Part shown: positions 42,020 through 52,418 of the stretch, one piece after another
Layout: each line of letters starts with the position of its first letter
Numbering within the stretch: position 1 is the first letter of the stretch
Source: Streptomyces acidicola
GTDB lineage: Bacteria > Actinomycetota > Actinomycetes > Streptomycetales > Streptomycetaceae
Assembly: GCF_009377235.1 (NCBI RefSeq)
Contig: NZ_VMNX01000034.1
Span: forward strand, 1 to 53,276
Direction: 5' to 3'
DNA: 53,276 bases
Position numbers and translations under genes: made by a program
Notes under the pieces: model-generated
Told to the model about the DNA's origin: nothing
Seen by the model: the letters and a program-made list of their open reading frames with translations, nothing else
Databases searched by the model: none

Positions 42020-44176
42020 TCAGGTGTGTTCGATGGCCACCCGGGGCAGGCGCCTGGCCAGCCCTCCGGGAAGCCACCAGGCAAAGCGGCCGAACAGGTG
42101 CATCACCGCGGGCAGGATCAGGCAGCGGATGATGACGGCGTCGACGAAGACGGCGACGGCCAGTCCGAAGCCGAACTGCATGAGCATCCGGTCGCCGCTG
42201 AACATGAAGGCGCCGAACACCACGATCATGATCGCGCCTGCGGCCGTGACGACCTGGCCCGTGGTGGCCAGCCCCTGACGGATCGCCAGGGCCGCGTCCT
42301 TGCTGCGCTCCCACTCCTCGTGCATGCGGGAGAGCAGGAAGACCTCGTAGTCCATGGACAGTCCGAAGACGATCGCGAAGATCATCACCGGGACGTACGC
42401 CTCGATCGGGCCCTTCTCGATGCCCAGGGTGCCGCCCTGGAAGACCAGCGTCATCACGCCCATGGCGACGCCGACGCTGAGCAGGTTGAGCGCCGCGGCC
42501 TTCAGTGGGATGAGGATCGAGCGGAACACCAGCAGGAGCAGCAGCATCGACAGTCCCACCACCACGGCGATGAAGGCGGGCAGCCGGTTGGCGACTGCGT
42601 CGGAGAAGTCCTCGGCGGAGGCGGTGCTGCCGCCCACCAGGAAGGTGGCGTCCGTCTCTCGGGCCACCGACGGCAGCACGCCGTCCCGCAACTCGCCGAC
42701 GAGGTCGTTCGTGGCCGCGTCCTGAGGGGCGGAGGTGGGGAAGACGATGATGGTGGACAGGTCGTCACCCGAGGACTGCGGCGGCAGCGCGGCGGCGACG
42801 CCCTTGGTGTCCTCGAGCGCCGCACGGGCCTGCGAGGCGGCTGCCGAGTCGCCCTCGGCGACCACGATCAGGGGTCCGTTGAAGCCCGGGCCGAAACCCT
42901 CGGCGAGCAGGTCGTACGCCTGGCGGGTGGTGGTGGAGGTGTCGTCGGTGCCGGCGTCGGCGAAGCCGAGCCGCATGTCGAGCGCGGGCAGTGAGAGGGC
43001 CGCGAGCAGCGCGGTCGGCACCAGCGCGGCCGCCCAGGCGCGCCGCTGGACGGCAGCGGTCCAGCGGCCCCAGCGCTCGCCGCCGGCCCGGCGCCCCTTC
43101 TCGACACGGCGGCGCACCTGCTTCTCGATCCGGCCGCCGAAGATGCCCAGCAGGGCGGGCAACAGCGTCAGCGACGCGATCATGGTGAGCAGCACGGTCA
43201 GGGCGACGGCCACGGCCACGCCCTGCAGCGAACCCAGGCCGAGCACGACGAGCCCGAGGAGGGCGACGATGACCGTGCATCCGGCGAAGAACACGGTACG
43301 GCCGGCGGTGTCGATGGCCTTGACCGTCGCCGCCTCGCGGTCGGTGCCGGCGAACAGCTCGCTGCGGTAGCGGGAGAACACCAGCAGGGCGTAGTCGATG
43401 CCCACGCCGAGACCGACCAGCATCATCAGCGGTGCGGTGAAGTTGGCGATCGTCGCCACGTGCGAGGCGAGGATGATCAGGCCGAGCGTGGTGCCGACGG
43501 CGAACAGGGCGATCGCCACGGGCAGCACGGCGGCGAACAGGGACCCGAAGAGCAGGACCAGGATCACCAGGGCGGCGAGGATGCCGATGCCCTCGGCGGA
43601 GCCGCTGTCCTCGCCCTGAGCCGCCCGGACCGGGTCACCCGACAGTTCCGCGCGCAGACCGGCGGTCTCGGCCTTCTGCGCGGTGTCGATGATCTTCTGG
43701 GCGTCCTCGGTGGGGATGTCCTCCGACTGCTTGTCCAGCGAGACCGAGACGTAGCCGATGGTCCCGTCCTTCGACACTGCCTGGCGATTGTCGTAGGGGC
43801 TGACCACGCTGACGACGTGTGGTTCCTTCTTGACCTGGGCCAGCATCGACTCGACCCGCTCGCGCGTCTGCGCGGCGGTGAGTCCGCCGTCGGCCTCCAG
43901 CACGATCGTGACTGTGGCGCCCGCCTGCGAGGGGGCCCGGTCCTGAAGGACGTTGAGCGCCTTCTGGGAGTCGGTGCCCGGCAGGCCGAAGTCGTTGTGG
44001 TAGTCGTCGCCGACGGCCTGTGAGCCCATGCTCACCGCCAGCAGGACGACGACCCAGCCCACCAGTGCCCACCACTTGCGGCGGTAGGAGACCTGGGCGA
44101 GACGTTCGAAGAGGCTCGGCCTCGCCGTCCCCGACGAGTCACCCGCCTCGGTAAGGGTCCGATTGGGCGTGGCCAC
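42020..44176 (-). CDS. MMPL/RND-family exporter
   Basis: 718 aa from GTG 44176, with GGGAGG about 10 nt upstream; GTG 44209 is an alternative. Twelve membrane helices are arranged as two repeats of one helix, a large extracytoplasmic loop and five helices. MMPL motifs include GVGIDYALLVFSRYRSEL in the first half and FGLSMDYEVFLLSRMHEEWE in the second. Such pumps export lipids, polyketides and other natural products. It is divergent from a PadR gene and shares its operator region, so it is probably the PadR-repressed exporter of the cluster product. Confidence 0.9.
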   Translation of the reverse strand: MATPNRTLTEAGDSSGTARPSLFERLAQVSYRRKWWALVGWVVVLLAVSMGSQAVGDDYHNDFGLPGTDSQKALNVLQDRAPSQAGATVTIVLEADGGLTAAQTRERVESMLAQVKKEPHVVSVVSPYDNRQAVSKDGTIGYVSVSLDKQSEDIPTEDAQKIIDTAQKAETAGLRAELSGDPVRAAQGEDSGSAEGIGILAALVILVLLFGSLFAAVLPVAIALFAVGTTLGLIILASHVATIANFTAPLMMLVGLGVGIDYALLVFSRYRSELFAGTDREAATVKAIDTAGRTVFFAGCTVIVALLGLVVLGLGSLQGVAVAVALTVLLTMIASLTLLPALLGIFGGRIEKQVRRRVEKGRRAGGERWGRWTAAVQRRAWAAALVPTALLAALSLPALDMRLGFADAGTDDTSTTTRQAYDLLAEGFGPGFNGPLIVVAEGDSAAASQARAALEDTKGVAAALPPQSSGDDLSTIIVFPTSAPQDAATNDLVGELRDGVLPSVARETDATFLVGGSTASAEDFSDAVANRLPAFIAVVVGLSMLLLLLVFRSILIPLKAAALNLLSVGVAMGVMTLVFQGGTLGIEKGPIEAYVPVMIFAIVFGLSMDYEVFLLSRMHEEWERSKDAALAIRQGLATTGQVVTAAGAIMIVVFGAFMFSGDRMLMQFGFGLAVAVFVDAVIIRCLILPAVMHLFGRFAWWLPGGLARRLPRVAIEHT

Positions 44177-44219
44177 CGTAGTCCGACCTCCCTGGTCCAG
44201 TGGCGTCACCCGCCACGAT

Positions 44220-44277
44220 AGATAGATTGGCTACATGTAGGTGGTCGACGCTAGCACATGATGTAGATTGCCTACAT
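44220..44277. promoter_or_regulatory. PadR operator region (two copies of the 17-bp motif)
   Basis: ATGTAGATTGCCTACAT (44261-44277) is a perfect ATGTAG/CTACAT inverted repeat that overlaps the PadR ATG. AGATAGATTGGCTACAT (44220-44236) matches it at 14 of 17 positions and extends into CTACATGTAG (44231-44240). TAGATT at 44264-44269 may be a -10 of a leaderless padR transcript. ATGT/ACAT half-sites are typical of PadR operators. Confidence 0.65.
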
Positions 44278-44608
44278 GATGTCTGAAGCGCTACGGGGCC
44301 ATCTGGACGCGCTGATCCTCGCGGTGCTCGAAACGGAGCCCCTGCACGGATATGCGGTCATGGAGGCTCTCCAGGTCAGCAGCGGCGGGGCGCTGGACCT
44401 GCCGACCGGGTCGCTGTACCCCGCGCTGCGGCGCCTCGATCGGGCGGGACTCGTGGAGAGTGAATGGAGCACGGTGGGTGGCCGGCGGCGCCGCACCTAC
44501 CAGCTCACCTCCGCGGGCCGCCGGGCGCTGGCCAGCGAGCGGACGAAATGGCGGGATTTCTCCACCATGGTCGAGGGCGTCCTGCGCCCGGGGTCCGCGC
44601 CGGCCTGA
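44276..44608 (+). CDS. PadR-family transcriptional repressor
   Basis: 110 aa from ATG 44276. The winged-helix domain reads LRGHLDALILAVLETEPLHG, YAVMEAL and SSGGALDLPTGSLYPALRRL, with a wing containing GGRRRRTYQLTSAGRRAL. It is the short PadR type (subfamily 2-like), with a single C-terminal helix for dimerisation. The start codon lies inside its own candidate operator and no SD is present, suggesting a leaderless, autorepressed gene. It is followed by a terminator hairpin at 44630. Confidence 0.9.
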   Translation: MMSEALRGHLDALILAVLETEPLHGYAVMEALQVSSGGALDLPTGSLYPALRRLDRAGLVESEWSTVGGRRRRTYQLTSAGRRALASERTKWRDFSTMVEGVLRPGSAPA

Positions 44609-44941
44609 GGGTCACGAGGAGAGCGACGACCGGCACGCTTCACGAGCTGTGCCGGCCTTTTCGCATGCCGTGACGCCGGGGGCATCAGGGACCAGGGAGA
44701 TGCGGGCGGCTGCCCTGGTTCCGCAAGGCAGGCCCGCCCTCGTGCGGCGGCAGGGCAGGCCCGCTGTCGTACGGTGTGGCGACGCATCTCCATGCCGTGT
44801 CGGCGCGGAGATGCGGGGTCAGGAGCTTCCCGGTACGGGAGCGCGCGTGCCCTGCCTCACGACGCCCGGCCGATCCGGAGGACGGGACCCGGCTCTGTCA
44901 CCACGGCTCGGCGCCGAAGCGTCGTGCAGACAAGCACACGG
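44609..44941. other. Intergenic region between PadR and the HAAS-like gene
   Basis: Convergent space; apart from the terminator at 44630-44661 nothing is recognised. Confidence 0.5.
44630..44661 (+). terminator. Rho-independent-like terminator of padR
   Basis: CCGGCAC (44630-44636) pairs with GTGCCGG (44649-44655) over a 12-nt loop, followed by CCTTTT, 21 bp after the PadR stop. Confidence 0.6.
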
Positions 44942-45583
44942 TCAGGACGCGGCCAGACAACGGCGGCCCGCCACGGCGACCCCGGCCAGCGGAACGCCGA
45001 GCAGCAGGGCCGTCATCGGCAGGCCTGTGAGTCCCAGCAGGGAGTCCGTGGCCGGGCTGTAGAGCGTCAGCAGCAGGCCGAGGACGGCGAAGACCGCGCA
45101 GACGAGGAACGCGAAGAAACCGGCCGCACGGACCAGACGGCGTCGCGCGCCCAGATAGCGCACCCCGGCGCCGGTGGCGATCGCCACCGCGAGCGCTGTG
45201 CCGATGGCCCCAGCGCCGGTCCAGCGCACCACGTCGTCGACCAGGGCGTAATCCGTGTCGGCGCGGGCGTCCGCGCCGTGTCCGGCGAGAGTCAGCAGTA
45301 GCCACCACGCGACCGGCTGGACGGTCAGGACGACGCAGATCAGCAGTGCCGTACGCCGACCCTCGGCCATGGCCAGCTCCGGCTGGTACTCGGGAGCGAT
45401 GATGTCGACGGGGCCGAAGTCGGCCACGGCGCGCTGCTCGGCGCTGGTGCGATCGAGTCCGCTCTCCTCGTACGCCTCGGCGGCATCGACGAGCCCGTCA
45501 CGAGCCTCCGCGAGCATGTCCGCCTTGACCGCCCGCGGGCCGCGCAGGGCCTTGTCCAGTTCGGCGACGTATCGGTCAATCAC
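44942..45583 (-). CDS. HAAS/permease-prefix-domain membrane protein
   Basis: 213 aa from GTG 45583, with GGAG 6 nt upstream. The N-terminal helical domain (IDRYVAELDKALRGPRAVKA, DMLAEARDGLVDAAEAYEES, AVADFGPV) is the HAAS signature usually encoded next to PadR regulators. Four membrane helices follow, ending at GVAVAGRRCLAAS. It lies between PadR and the PKS genes and could be a membrane partner in PadR-controlled envelope stress, or simply a neighbour. Confidence 0.75.
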   Translation of the reverse strand: MIDRYVAELDKALRGPRAVKADMLAEARDGLVDAAEAYEESGLDRTSAEQRAVADFGPVDIIAPEYQPELAMAEGRRTALLICVVLTVQPVAWWLLLTLAGHGADARADTDYALVDDVVRWTGAGAIGTALAVAIATGAGVRYLGARRRLVRAAGFFAFLVCAVFAVLGLLLTLYSPATDSLLGLTGLPMTALLLGVPLAGVAVAGRRCLAAS

Positions 45584-45835
45584 CCGGGTCTCCCTGGAGT
45601 CCTCCGCCGCGTACGGTCCTTGCCGAGTATAGGGAGTTGAGAGCAAAGGGGGTTCAGGGGAATCCCTGAGGCATCCCTGAACCGGCCCTCCTCCCCGCGG
45701 GCGGGTCGCGTACCGCCGCCCGGCCGCGGTACGTGGAGCAGTGCCGCCCCGCGGCCCGTCACGGGTGTCCCGCACACGGCGCCCGAACCCCCGTACGGGG
45801 CCCGGACACGACCCGGACCCCGTGTCTGCCCCGGG

Positions 45836-48800
45836 TCAGCCCCCGCCGACGGGCGAGAGCATCGCCGGGTCGTCGAGGAGGTGGTCGGTCAGGTCGGGCA
45901 CCGTGGGACGGTCGAAGACCAGTGTCGCGGGCAGCCGCAGGCCGGTCGCCGCGGTCAGGCGGTTGCGCAACTCGACCCCGGCCAGGGAGTCGAACCCCAT
46001 GTCCTTGAAGGACTGGTCGACATCGATCTCCTCGTCGTCGCCGTACCCCAGTACGGTCGCCACCTCGCGCATCAGCAGCTCCGACAGGGCCGCGCGACGG
46101 CGGTCGGCGGGCAGCGCCGCCAGCTGCCGGGACCAGACGGGAGCGTCCCCGGTATCGTCCCGGCGGGCGGTGCGCCGGGCCGTCGGACGGATGCCGCCGA
46201 GGCCGCGCAGCAGCGGCGGCAAGCTGTCCCGGCCCGCGAGGTCGCCCAGCGCCGGCCGGTCCCACCGGACCGGCAGCACCTGCGTGGCGCCCGTCGCCAG
46301 CGCCGCGTCGAACAGGGTCAGCCCCTCCGGCACCGAGAGCGCGGCCACCCCGCCGCGGCTCATGCGGGCCCGGTCGGCCTCGGACATGTGCCCCGTCATA
46401 CCACCGGCCTGTGCCCACAGCCCCCAGCCGAGCGACGTGCCGGACAGGCCCTCGGCCCTGCGGCGGTGCGCCAGCGCGTCCAGGAAGGAGTTGGCGGCGG
46501 CGTAGTTCGCCTGTCCCGCCGAGCCCAGCGTCGCGACCACCGAGGAGAAGGACACGAAGGCGGACAGTCTGGTCTCGCGGGTCAGCTCGTGCAGGTGCCA
46601 GGCCGCATCCGCCTTGGGAGCGAGCACCCGGTCCACCGCGTCCGGCGTGAGCGTCTCGACGGTGCCGTCCGCGAGAACGCCCGCCGCGTGCACGACCGCG
46701 GTCAGCGGCCGGGTGTCCGGGATGTCCCGCAGCAGTCGGGCCACCGTAGCCCGGTCCGCGAGGTCACAGGCCGAGAACGACACCCGGGCACCCTGCGCCG
46801 CCAGCTCCTCGGCCAGTTCCTCGGCCCCGTCGGCGCTCGCGCCCCGGCGACCGGCCAGCAGCAGGCGCCGTACCCCGTGCCGGGTCACCAGGTGGCGGGC
46901 CAGCAGCCGGCCGAGGACGCCGGTGCCGCCGGTGATCAGGACCGTGCCGTGAGGGTCGAAGCCGGGTGGCGGCGTCAGCACGACCTTGCCCGTGTGCCGC
47001 GCCTGGGCCATGTGACGCAGGGCCCGCGCGCCCTCCTGCACCGGCCACGTGGTCACCGGCAGCAGCCCCGGCACGCCCCGGTCGAACAGGGCGAGGACCT
47101 CGGTCAGCATCCGCGCCACGTGGTCGGGTTCGGCCCGCAGCAGGTCGAAGACGTCGTAGCGGACTCCGGGATGCCGCCGGCCGACCTCCTCGGCGTCCCG
47201 GATGTCGGTCTTGCCGATCTCGACCAGGTGCCCCGAAGATCCCAGCAGCCGCAGCGAGGCGTCCAGCAGCGGACCAGTGAGCGAGTTGAGCACGACGTCC
47301 ATGCCCGCGCCGCCCGTCGCCCGGCGGAACGTCTCCTCGAACGCGTCGGTGCGGGAGTTCGCGATGTGGTTGTCGGCGAGCCCCTCCGCGCGCAGGACGT
47401 CCCACTTGCCGGGCGAGGCGGTGGCGAACACCTCCGCGCCCAGATGCCGGGCGAGCCGGATCGCCGCGATACCCACCCCGCCGGCCCCGGAGTGCACCAG
47501 GACCCGGTCGCCGGGACGGACCCCGGCCAGCTCGGCCAGGCAGTGGTACGCCGTCAGGAACACCACCGGCACCGCGGCCGCCTGTGTGAACGACCAGCCC
47601 CGCGGGATCCGCGCCAGCAGCCGCCGGTCCGTGACGGCCACCGGGCCGAACGCGTTCCTCGGCACCAGGCCCATGACATGGTCGCCGGGAGCCAGGTCCC
47701 GCACACCGGCACCCGTCTCCAGGACCACACCCGCGCCCTCCAGCCCCATGCCCTCCTGACCCGGAACCATGTCCAGAGCCACCACGACGTCACGGAAGTT
47801 GACGCCCGCCGCACGCATCGCCACCCGGACCTCCCTCGCGCCGAGCGGCCGCGAGCCGTGGTCGTCCGGGACCAGTGCGAGGCCGTCCAGGGTGCCCTTC
47901 GTGCTGATGTCCAGGTGCCAGCTGCCGTCCGGGGGCGGCGTGAGGGTGCGGCGCGCGGGTACCGGGGCCAGCCGGGGCGCGTGCCAGGCGCCCCGGCGCC
48001 ACGCCAGCTGCGGTTCCCCGGTCATGAGGGCGACGGCCAGCCGGTCCGCCCCGCTGTCCGCGTCCTCGTCGGCGCCCTCGGCGTCCAAGTCGAGGAGCAC
48101 GAACCGGCCGGGATGCTCGCTCTGGGCGCTCCTCAGCAGCCCCCACACCGTGGCGGCCGTGAGATCCGGGCCGGGCTCCCCTGGACCGGTGGCGACCGCG
48201 CCGCGGGTCACCACCAGCAGCCGCACCGAGCGCAGCCGGTCCGCGGCCAGCACCTCCTGGACGAGCGCGAGCGCGGACCGGGCGGCCTCATGGGCGGCCG
48301 CCGCCGCGCGGCCCCCCTCGGACGCGGCCCCTGCCGGACCGGGCGGCCAGAAGGCCACCAGCACATCGGGTACGGCGTCCCGCTCGTCGAGCGCCGACAG
48401 CAGGGTCGGCAGATCGGCGTGGGCCGGGGCCTGCGGCAGCCGCGGGTGGGCGGCACCGAGCACCGCCCAGCGCACGGCCGGTTCGGGCACATCGGCGGGC
48501 ACCGGTTGCCAGATCACCTCGAAGAGGGCGTCTGCCGAAACGGCGTCCTGCGCTCGCAGCGCGGCACGCGAGGTCGGGCGCAGCGACACTTCCTGGACGG
48601 TGACGACCGGCGCCCCGGACCGGTCGGTGAGCAGCAGCCGGGCGTGTCGCGGCCCCGTGGGCGTCACGCGGACGCGCACCTCGTCCGCCTCCACCGCGTG
48701 CACCCGTACTCCGGCGAAGGAGAACGGCAGCAGGATGCTCTCCGCGTCCTCCGCCGCGTCCAGCGCGTGCACGACCAGGGCGTGCAAGGCCGCGTCCAGC

Positions 48801-51800
48801 AGCGCCGGGTGCACGGCGAATCCGGTCGGGTCGGTGTCCGGGGCGAGCCGGACCTCGGCGTACAGCTCCCGCTCCCGCCGCCAGGCGGCGCGCAGGTTCC
48901 GGAAGGCCGGGCCGTACCGGTAGCCGACGGCGGCGAGACGGTCGTAGACGTCGGTGACGTCGAGCGTTTCGGCTCCGGCCGGCGGCCACTGCTCCGGCGC
49001 CGGCGGATCCGGATCGGCGAGCGGGGCGAGGGTGCCCGAGGCATGGCGGGTCCACCGGGCGCCCGTCGCGTCCTCCAGCCCGGCGGGGCGGGAATGCACG
49101 GTGAACGTACGACGGCTTGCGGCGTCGGGGCCGGCCGCGGCGAGCTGCACGTCCACCGCGCCGTCGACGGACAGCACGAGGGGCGCCTCCAGGACGAGGT
49201 CGTCCACGAACCCGCCGAGCCGGTCGGCGGCGTGCAGCGCGCAGTCCACCAGCGTCGTCCCCGACAGGAGCACCGACTCGTGCACGACGTGGTCGGCTAG
49301 CCAGGGCTGCTCGGCCGCCGAGATCCGCCCGGTGAGCAACAGGCCCTCGTCGGCGGCCGACTCGACCGCGGCGCCCAGCAGCGGATGCCCGGTCGCCGCC
49401 ACACCGAGCCGGGCGGGATCGGTGCCGGACGACGGCTGCTCCAGCCAGTAGCGGCGGCGCTCGAAGGCGTATGTGGGCAGCTCCACCGCCTCCGGCCGTC
49501 CCGGGGGCAGCAGCGTGGACCAGTCCACGGGCGCGCCGCGCACATACCCCTCGGCGAGCGAGATCAGTAGCCGGCGCCGGCCGCCGGCGCCGCGGTTCAG
49601 GGTGCCCAGGGCGGCGCCGGGTACTCCGGCGGCGTCGAGGGCGTCCTGGACGGCGATGGTGAGCACCGGGTGCGGACTGCACTCGACGAACAGGTCGTGG
49701 CCCGTGTCGATCAGGGCGGTCACCGCGTCGTGGAACCGCACGGGGGCGCGCAGGCCGCGGAACCAGTGCTCCGCGTCCATCGGCGTGGCCTCGTCGAGCA
49801 GGCCGCCGGTGAGCGTCGAGTAGAGGGGGATTTCGGGGCGGCGCGGGGCGAGTGGGGCCAGCAGGTCCAGCACCTCCGGACGCAGCGCCTCCACGTCCGG
49901 GCTGTGCGAGGAGTAGTCGACGGGGACCACGCGCGCGTGCACGCCTTCCGCGTCCCACTCGGCGACCAGCGACGTCAGGAGTGCCGCCGGGCCCGCGATC
50001 ACCGTGGCCGCGGGGCCGTTGACCCCGGCGAGGTGCACCCGGCCGGCCAGGTCGGGATCGGCGAGCCGCTCGCGCACCCGGTCGGCGGGCAGGGCCACCG
50101 ACGCCATCCCACCGGTGCCCGCCAGCGGGACCAGGGCGCGGCTGCGCAGAGCCACCACGCGCGCGGCGTCCGACAGCGACAGGGCGCCCGCCACGCACGC
50201 GGCGGCGATCTCCCCCTGCGAGTGCCCGACGACGGCGTCGGGCTGCACACCGTGGGCACGCCACACCTCCGCCAGGGCCACCATGACCGCCCACAGCGCG
50301 GGCTGCACCACGTCGACCCGGTCGAGCGGAGGGGCTTTCGGCGCCTCGGTGAGCACGTCGGTCAGTGACCAGTCGGTGTACGGGGCGAGGGCCTCGGCGC
50401 ACTGCCGGACGCGGTCCCGGAACACCGGGGACGTCTCGAGCAGTTCGCGCGCCATCCCCGCCCACTGCGAGCCCTGCCCCGGGAAGACGAACACCGTGCG
50501 CCCGGTCCTCGCCCGGCCTCGCACCACGCCCGGCACGTCCTCGCCGCGCGCCAGACGGGACAACAGCGCGCGGAATCCGGCCAGATCCTCGGCGAGCACC
50601 ACGGCACGGTGCTCCAGCGCGGCCCGGGTTCCGACCAGGGCGTGCGCCACGTCGGCAGGTCGGGGCGGGAGTGCGGTGGACCGGGTGCCGTCCGGGGCAT
50701 GGCCCGCGTCGGCCGGCCCCGATGCCGGTGCCTCGCCCAGGTTCTCGGCGAGCCGTGCCGCCTGCCGGGCCAGGGCCGGGGCGGTGCGCGCGGACAGGGG
50801 CCACGGGAGGGGGAACGGCTCCGGCGCCGGTGCGGTGGGTGACGTGGCCGGGGTCGGCTCCGGCTCCTGTGTGGTGGCCGCCTTCGCCTGGTCCGGTGCC
50901 TGCTCCCGTGCGGTGGCCGCCGTCGCGTGGTCCGATTCCGGCGCCTGTGCGGTGGCCGCCTCCGGTGCCTGCTCCCGTGAGGTGGGCGACCTCGTCGGTT
51001 CCGGCTCCGGTGCCTCCTCGAGGATCACGTGCGCGTTGGTCCCGCTGATACCGAAGGACGAGACGCCCGCCCGGCGCGGTGTGCCGCGGCGTGGCCACGG
51101 ACGGGCCTCGGTGAGCAGCCGTACGCCGCCCTCCCGCCACTCCACGTGCGGGGTGGGCGCGTCCACGTGCAGGGTGCGCGGCAACTGCTCGTGGCGCAGG
51201 GCCTGCACCGTCTTGATGACGCCGCCGACCCCCGCGGCCGCCTGCGCGTGCCCGATGTTCGACTTCAGCGAGCCGAGCAACAGCGGGCGGTCCGCGGGCC
51301 GCTCCCGGCCGTAAACAGCGAGCAGCGCGCCGGCCTCGATCGGGTCGCCGAGCCGGGTGCCCGTGCCGTGCGCCTCCACGGCGTCCACGTCCTCGGGCCG
51401 CAGCGCGGCCGAGTGCAGCGCGTCGCGCACGACCCGCTCCTGGGCCGGCCCGCTCGGGGCGGTCAGCCCGTTGCTGGCGCCGTCCTGGTTGACGGCGGAA
51501 CCGCGGATGACGGCCAGGATCCGGTGGCCGCGCCGCCGGGCGGCCGACAGCCGCTCCAACACGATCAGGCCGACGCCCTCCGCCCACGAGGTGCCGTCGG
51601 CGGCGGCCGCGAACGGCTTGCAGCGACCGTCCGCGGCCAGTCCCTGCTGCCGGGTGAACTCCAGGAACATCCCCGGCGTCGCCATCACACAGACCCCGCC
51701 CGCGAGCGCGAGATCGCACTCGCCGGCCCGCAGTGAACGGCAGGCGAGGTGCAGTGCGACCAGCGAGGACGAGCAGGCGGTGTCGACGGTGAGGGCGGGG

Positions 51801-52381
51801 CCGCGCAGCCCGAGGGTGTAGGCGACGCGTCCGGAGGCGACGCTGGCGGTGGTCCCCGACAGCAGGTAGCCCTCCACGCCCTCGTGCCCGGTCCGGCTCA
51901 GCGACGCGTACTCCTGTGCCGTGACTCCGGCGAACACGCCGGTACGGCTCTCCCGTAGTCCGGTCGCGTCGATGCCCGCGTGCTCCATGGCCTCCCAGGC
52001 GCTCTCCAGGAGCAGCCGCTGCTGGGGGTCCATGGCCAGGGCCTCGCGCGGGCTGATGCCGAAGAACTCCGCGTCGAACTCGTCGGCGTCGTGCAGGAAG
52101 CCGCCCTGGGGTGCGGGGGTGCCGGTGTCCCCGGCCGCGTCGGCGAGCCCGTCGAGCCGCCAGCTCCGGTTCGCCGGGAACGGCGAGATGGCGTCGGTGC
52201 CGGAGGCGACGAGCCGCCACAGGTCTTCCGGGCCGCGCACCCCGCCGGGGAAGCGGCAGGCCATGCCGACGATCGCGATGGGTTCGCGGTCCTGGTCGCG
52301 GAGCTCGGCGAGCTCCTGCCGGGTCCGGTACAGCTCCGTCGTGGCCCGTTTCAGGTAGGTCCGCAGTCTGGCCTCTGTCAT
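45836..52381 (-). CDS. Type I PKS module: KS-AT-DH-ER-KR-ACP, no thioesterase
   Basis: 2181 aa from ATG 52381; an open extension to 52534 overlaps the upstream PKS gene. Residues 1-33 are a class-1 N-terminal docking coil ([20 protein letters not shown]). KS (34-455) has Cys203 in DTACSSS, EAHGTGT and NIGHAQ. AT (about 620-930) has Ser721 in GHSQG, RVDVVQ and VDYSSHS, closest to methylmalonyl-type. DH (about 1000-1280) keeps His1031 and LLDAALHAL, but HxxxGxxxxP is HxxxExxxxS. ER (about 1440-1790) has SGAGGVG and the KR (from about 1805) [14 protein letters not shown] (B-type Asp) and [11 protein letters not shown] has Ser2132 (GFDSLAG). The last 15 residues carry neither docking nor thioesterase, so chain release needs another protein. 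It likely reduces and extends a short chain by one branched unit. Confidence 0.95.
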   Translation of the reverse strand: MTEARLRTYLKRATTELYRTRQELAELRDQDREPIAIVGMACRFPGGVRGPEDLWRLVASGTDAISPFPANRSWRLDGLADAAGDTGTPAPQGGFLHDADEFDAEFFGISPREALAMDPQQRLLLESAWEAMEHAGIDATGLRESRTGVFAGVTAQEYASLSRTGHEGVEGYLLSGTTASVASGRVAYTLGLRGPALTVDTACSSSLVALHLACRSLRAGECDLALAGGVCVMATPGMFLEFTRQQGLAADGRCKPFAAAADGTSWAEGVGLIVLERLSAARRRGHRILAVIRGSAVNQDGASNGLTAPSGPAQERVVRDALHSAALRPEDVDAVEAHGTGTRLGDPIEAGALLAVYGRERPADRPLLLGSLKSNIGHAQAAAGVGGVIKTVQALRHEQLPRTLHVDAPTPHVEWREGGVRLLTEARPWPRRGTPRRAGVSSFGISGTNAHVILEEAPEPEPTRSPTSREQAPEAATAQAPESDHATAATAREQAPDQAKAATTQEPEPTPATSPTAPAPEPFPLPWPLSARTAPALARQAARLAENLGEAPASGPADAGHAPDGTRSTALPPRPADVAHALVGTRAALEHRAVVLAEDLAGFRALLSRLARGEDVPGVVRGRARTGRTVFVFPGQGSQWAGMARELLETSPVFRDRVRQCAEALAPYTDWSLTDVLTEAPKAPPLDRVDVVQPALWAVMVALAEVWRAHGVQPDAVVGHSQGEIAAACVAGALSLSDAARVVALRSRALVPLAGTGGMASVALPADRVRERLADPDLAGRVHLAGVNGPAATVIAGPAALLTSLVAEWDAEGVHARVVPVDYSSHSPDVEALRPEVLDLLAPLAPRRPEIPLYSTLTGGLLDEATPMDAEHWFRGLRAPVRFHDAVTALIDTGHDLFVECSPHPVLTIAVQDALDAAGVPGAALGTLNRGAGGRRRLLISLAEGYVRGAPVDWSTLLPPGRPEAVELPTYAFERRRYWLEQPSSGTDPARLGVAATGHPLLGAAVESAADEGLLLTGRISAAEQPWLADHVVHESVLLSGTTLVDCALHAADRLGGFVDDLVLEAPLVLSVDGAVDVQLAAAGPDAASRRTFTVHSRPAGLEDATGARWTRHASGTLAPLADPDPPAPEQWPPAGAETLDVTDVYDRLAAVGYRYGPAFRNLRAAWRRERELYAEVRLAPDTDPTGFAVHPALLDAALHALVVHALDAAEDAESILLPFSFAGVRVHAVEADEVRVRVTPTGPRHARLLLTDRSGAPVVTVQEVSLRPTSRAALRAQDAVSADALFEVIWQPVPADVPEPAVRWAVLGAAHPRLPQAPAHADLPTLLSALDERDAVPDVLVAFWPPGPAGAASEGGRAAAAAHEAARSALALVQEVLAADRLRSVRLLVVTRGAVATGPGEPGPDLTAATVWGLLRSAQSEHPGRFVLLDLDAEGADEDADSGADRLAVALMTGEPQLAWRRGAWHAPRLAPVPARRTLTPPPDGSWHLDISTKGTLDGLALVPDDHGSRPLGAREVRVAMRAAGVNFRDVVVALDMVPGQEGMGLEGAGVVLETGAGVRDLAPGDHVMGLVPRNAFGPVAVTDRRLLARIPRGWSFTQAAAVPVVFLTAYHCLAELAGVRPGDRVLVHSGAGGVGIAAIRLARHLGAEVFATASPGKWDVLRAEGLADNHIANSRTDAFEETFRRATGGAGMDVVLNSLTGPLLDASLRLLGSSGHLVEIGKTDIRDAEEVGRRHPGVRYDVFDLLRAEPDHVARMLTEVLALFDRGVPGLLPVTTWPVQEGARALRHMAQARHTGKVVLTPPPGFDPHGTVLITGGTGVLGRLLARHLVTRHGVRRLLLAGRRGASADGAEELAEELAAQGARVSFSACDLADRATVARLLRDIPDTRPLTAVVHAAGVLADGTVETLTPDAVDRVLAPKADAAWHLHELTRETRLSAFVSFSSVVATLGSAGQANYAAANSFLDALAHRRRAEGLSGTSLGWGLWAQAGGMTGHMSEADRARMSRGGVAALSVPEGLTLFDAALATGATQVLPVRWDRPALGDLAGRDSLPPLLRGLGGIRPTARRTARRDDTGDAPVWSRQLAALPADRRRAALSELLMREVATVLGYGDDEEIDVDQSFKDMGFDSLAGVELRNRLTAATGLRLPATLVFDRPTVPDLTDHLLDDPAMLSPVGGG
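50890..51010 (-). repeat. Imperfect 69-bp tandem repeat in the KS-AT linker
   Basis: TCCGGTGCCTGCTCCCGTG occurs at 50892-50910 and 50961-50979, giving a 23-residue period ([10 protein letters not shown]... / [10 protein letters not shown]...). The repeat expands the disordered linker after the KS with Ala/Pro/Glu/Gln. Confidence 0.6.
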
Positions 52382-52418
52382 GGCTGCCCCGTTTTCCGCC
52401 GCGGGGTCCGGCGTTGGC

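Noticed and set aside
45881..49300. 1139-codon open frame on the + strand opposite the PKS
   Set aside because: It is an antisense shadow caused by the high third-position GC of the PKS gene; it has no domain and no SD.
48288..52220. 1310-codon open frame in a second minus frame of the PKS
   Set aside because: It is Arg/Pro/Gly-rich frame-shifted translation of the same PKS DNA; the KS-AT-DH motifs lie in the other frame.
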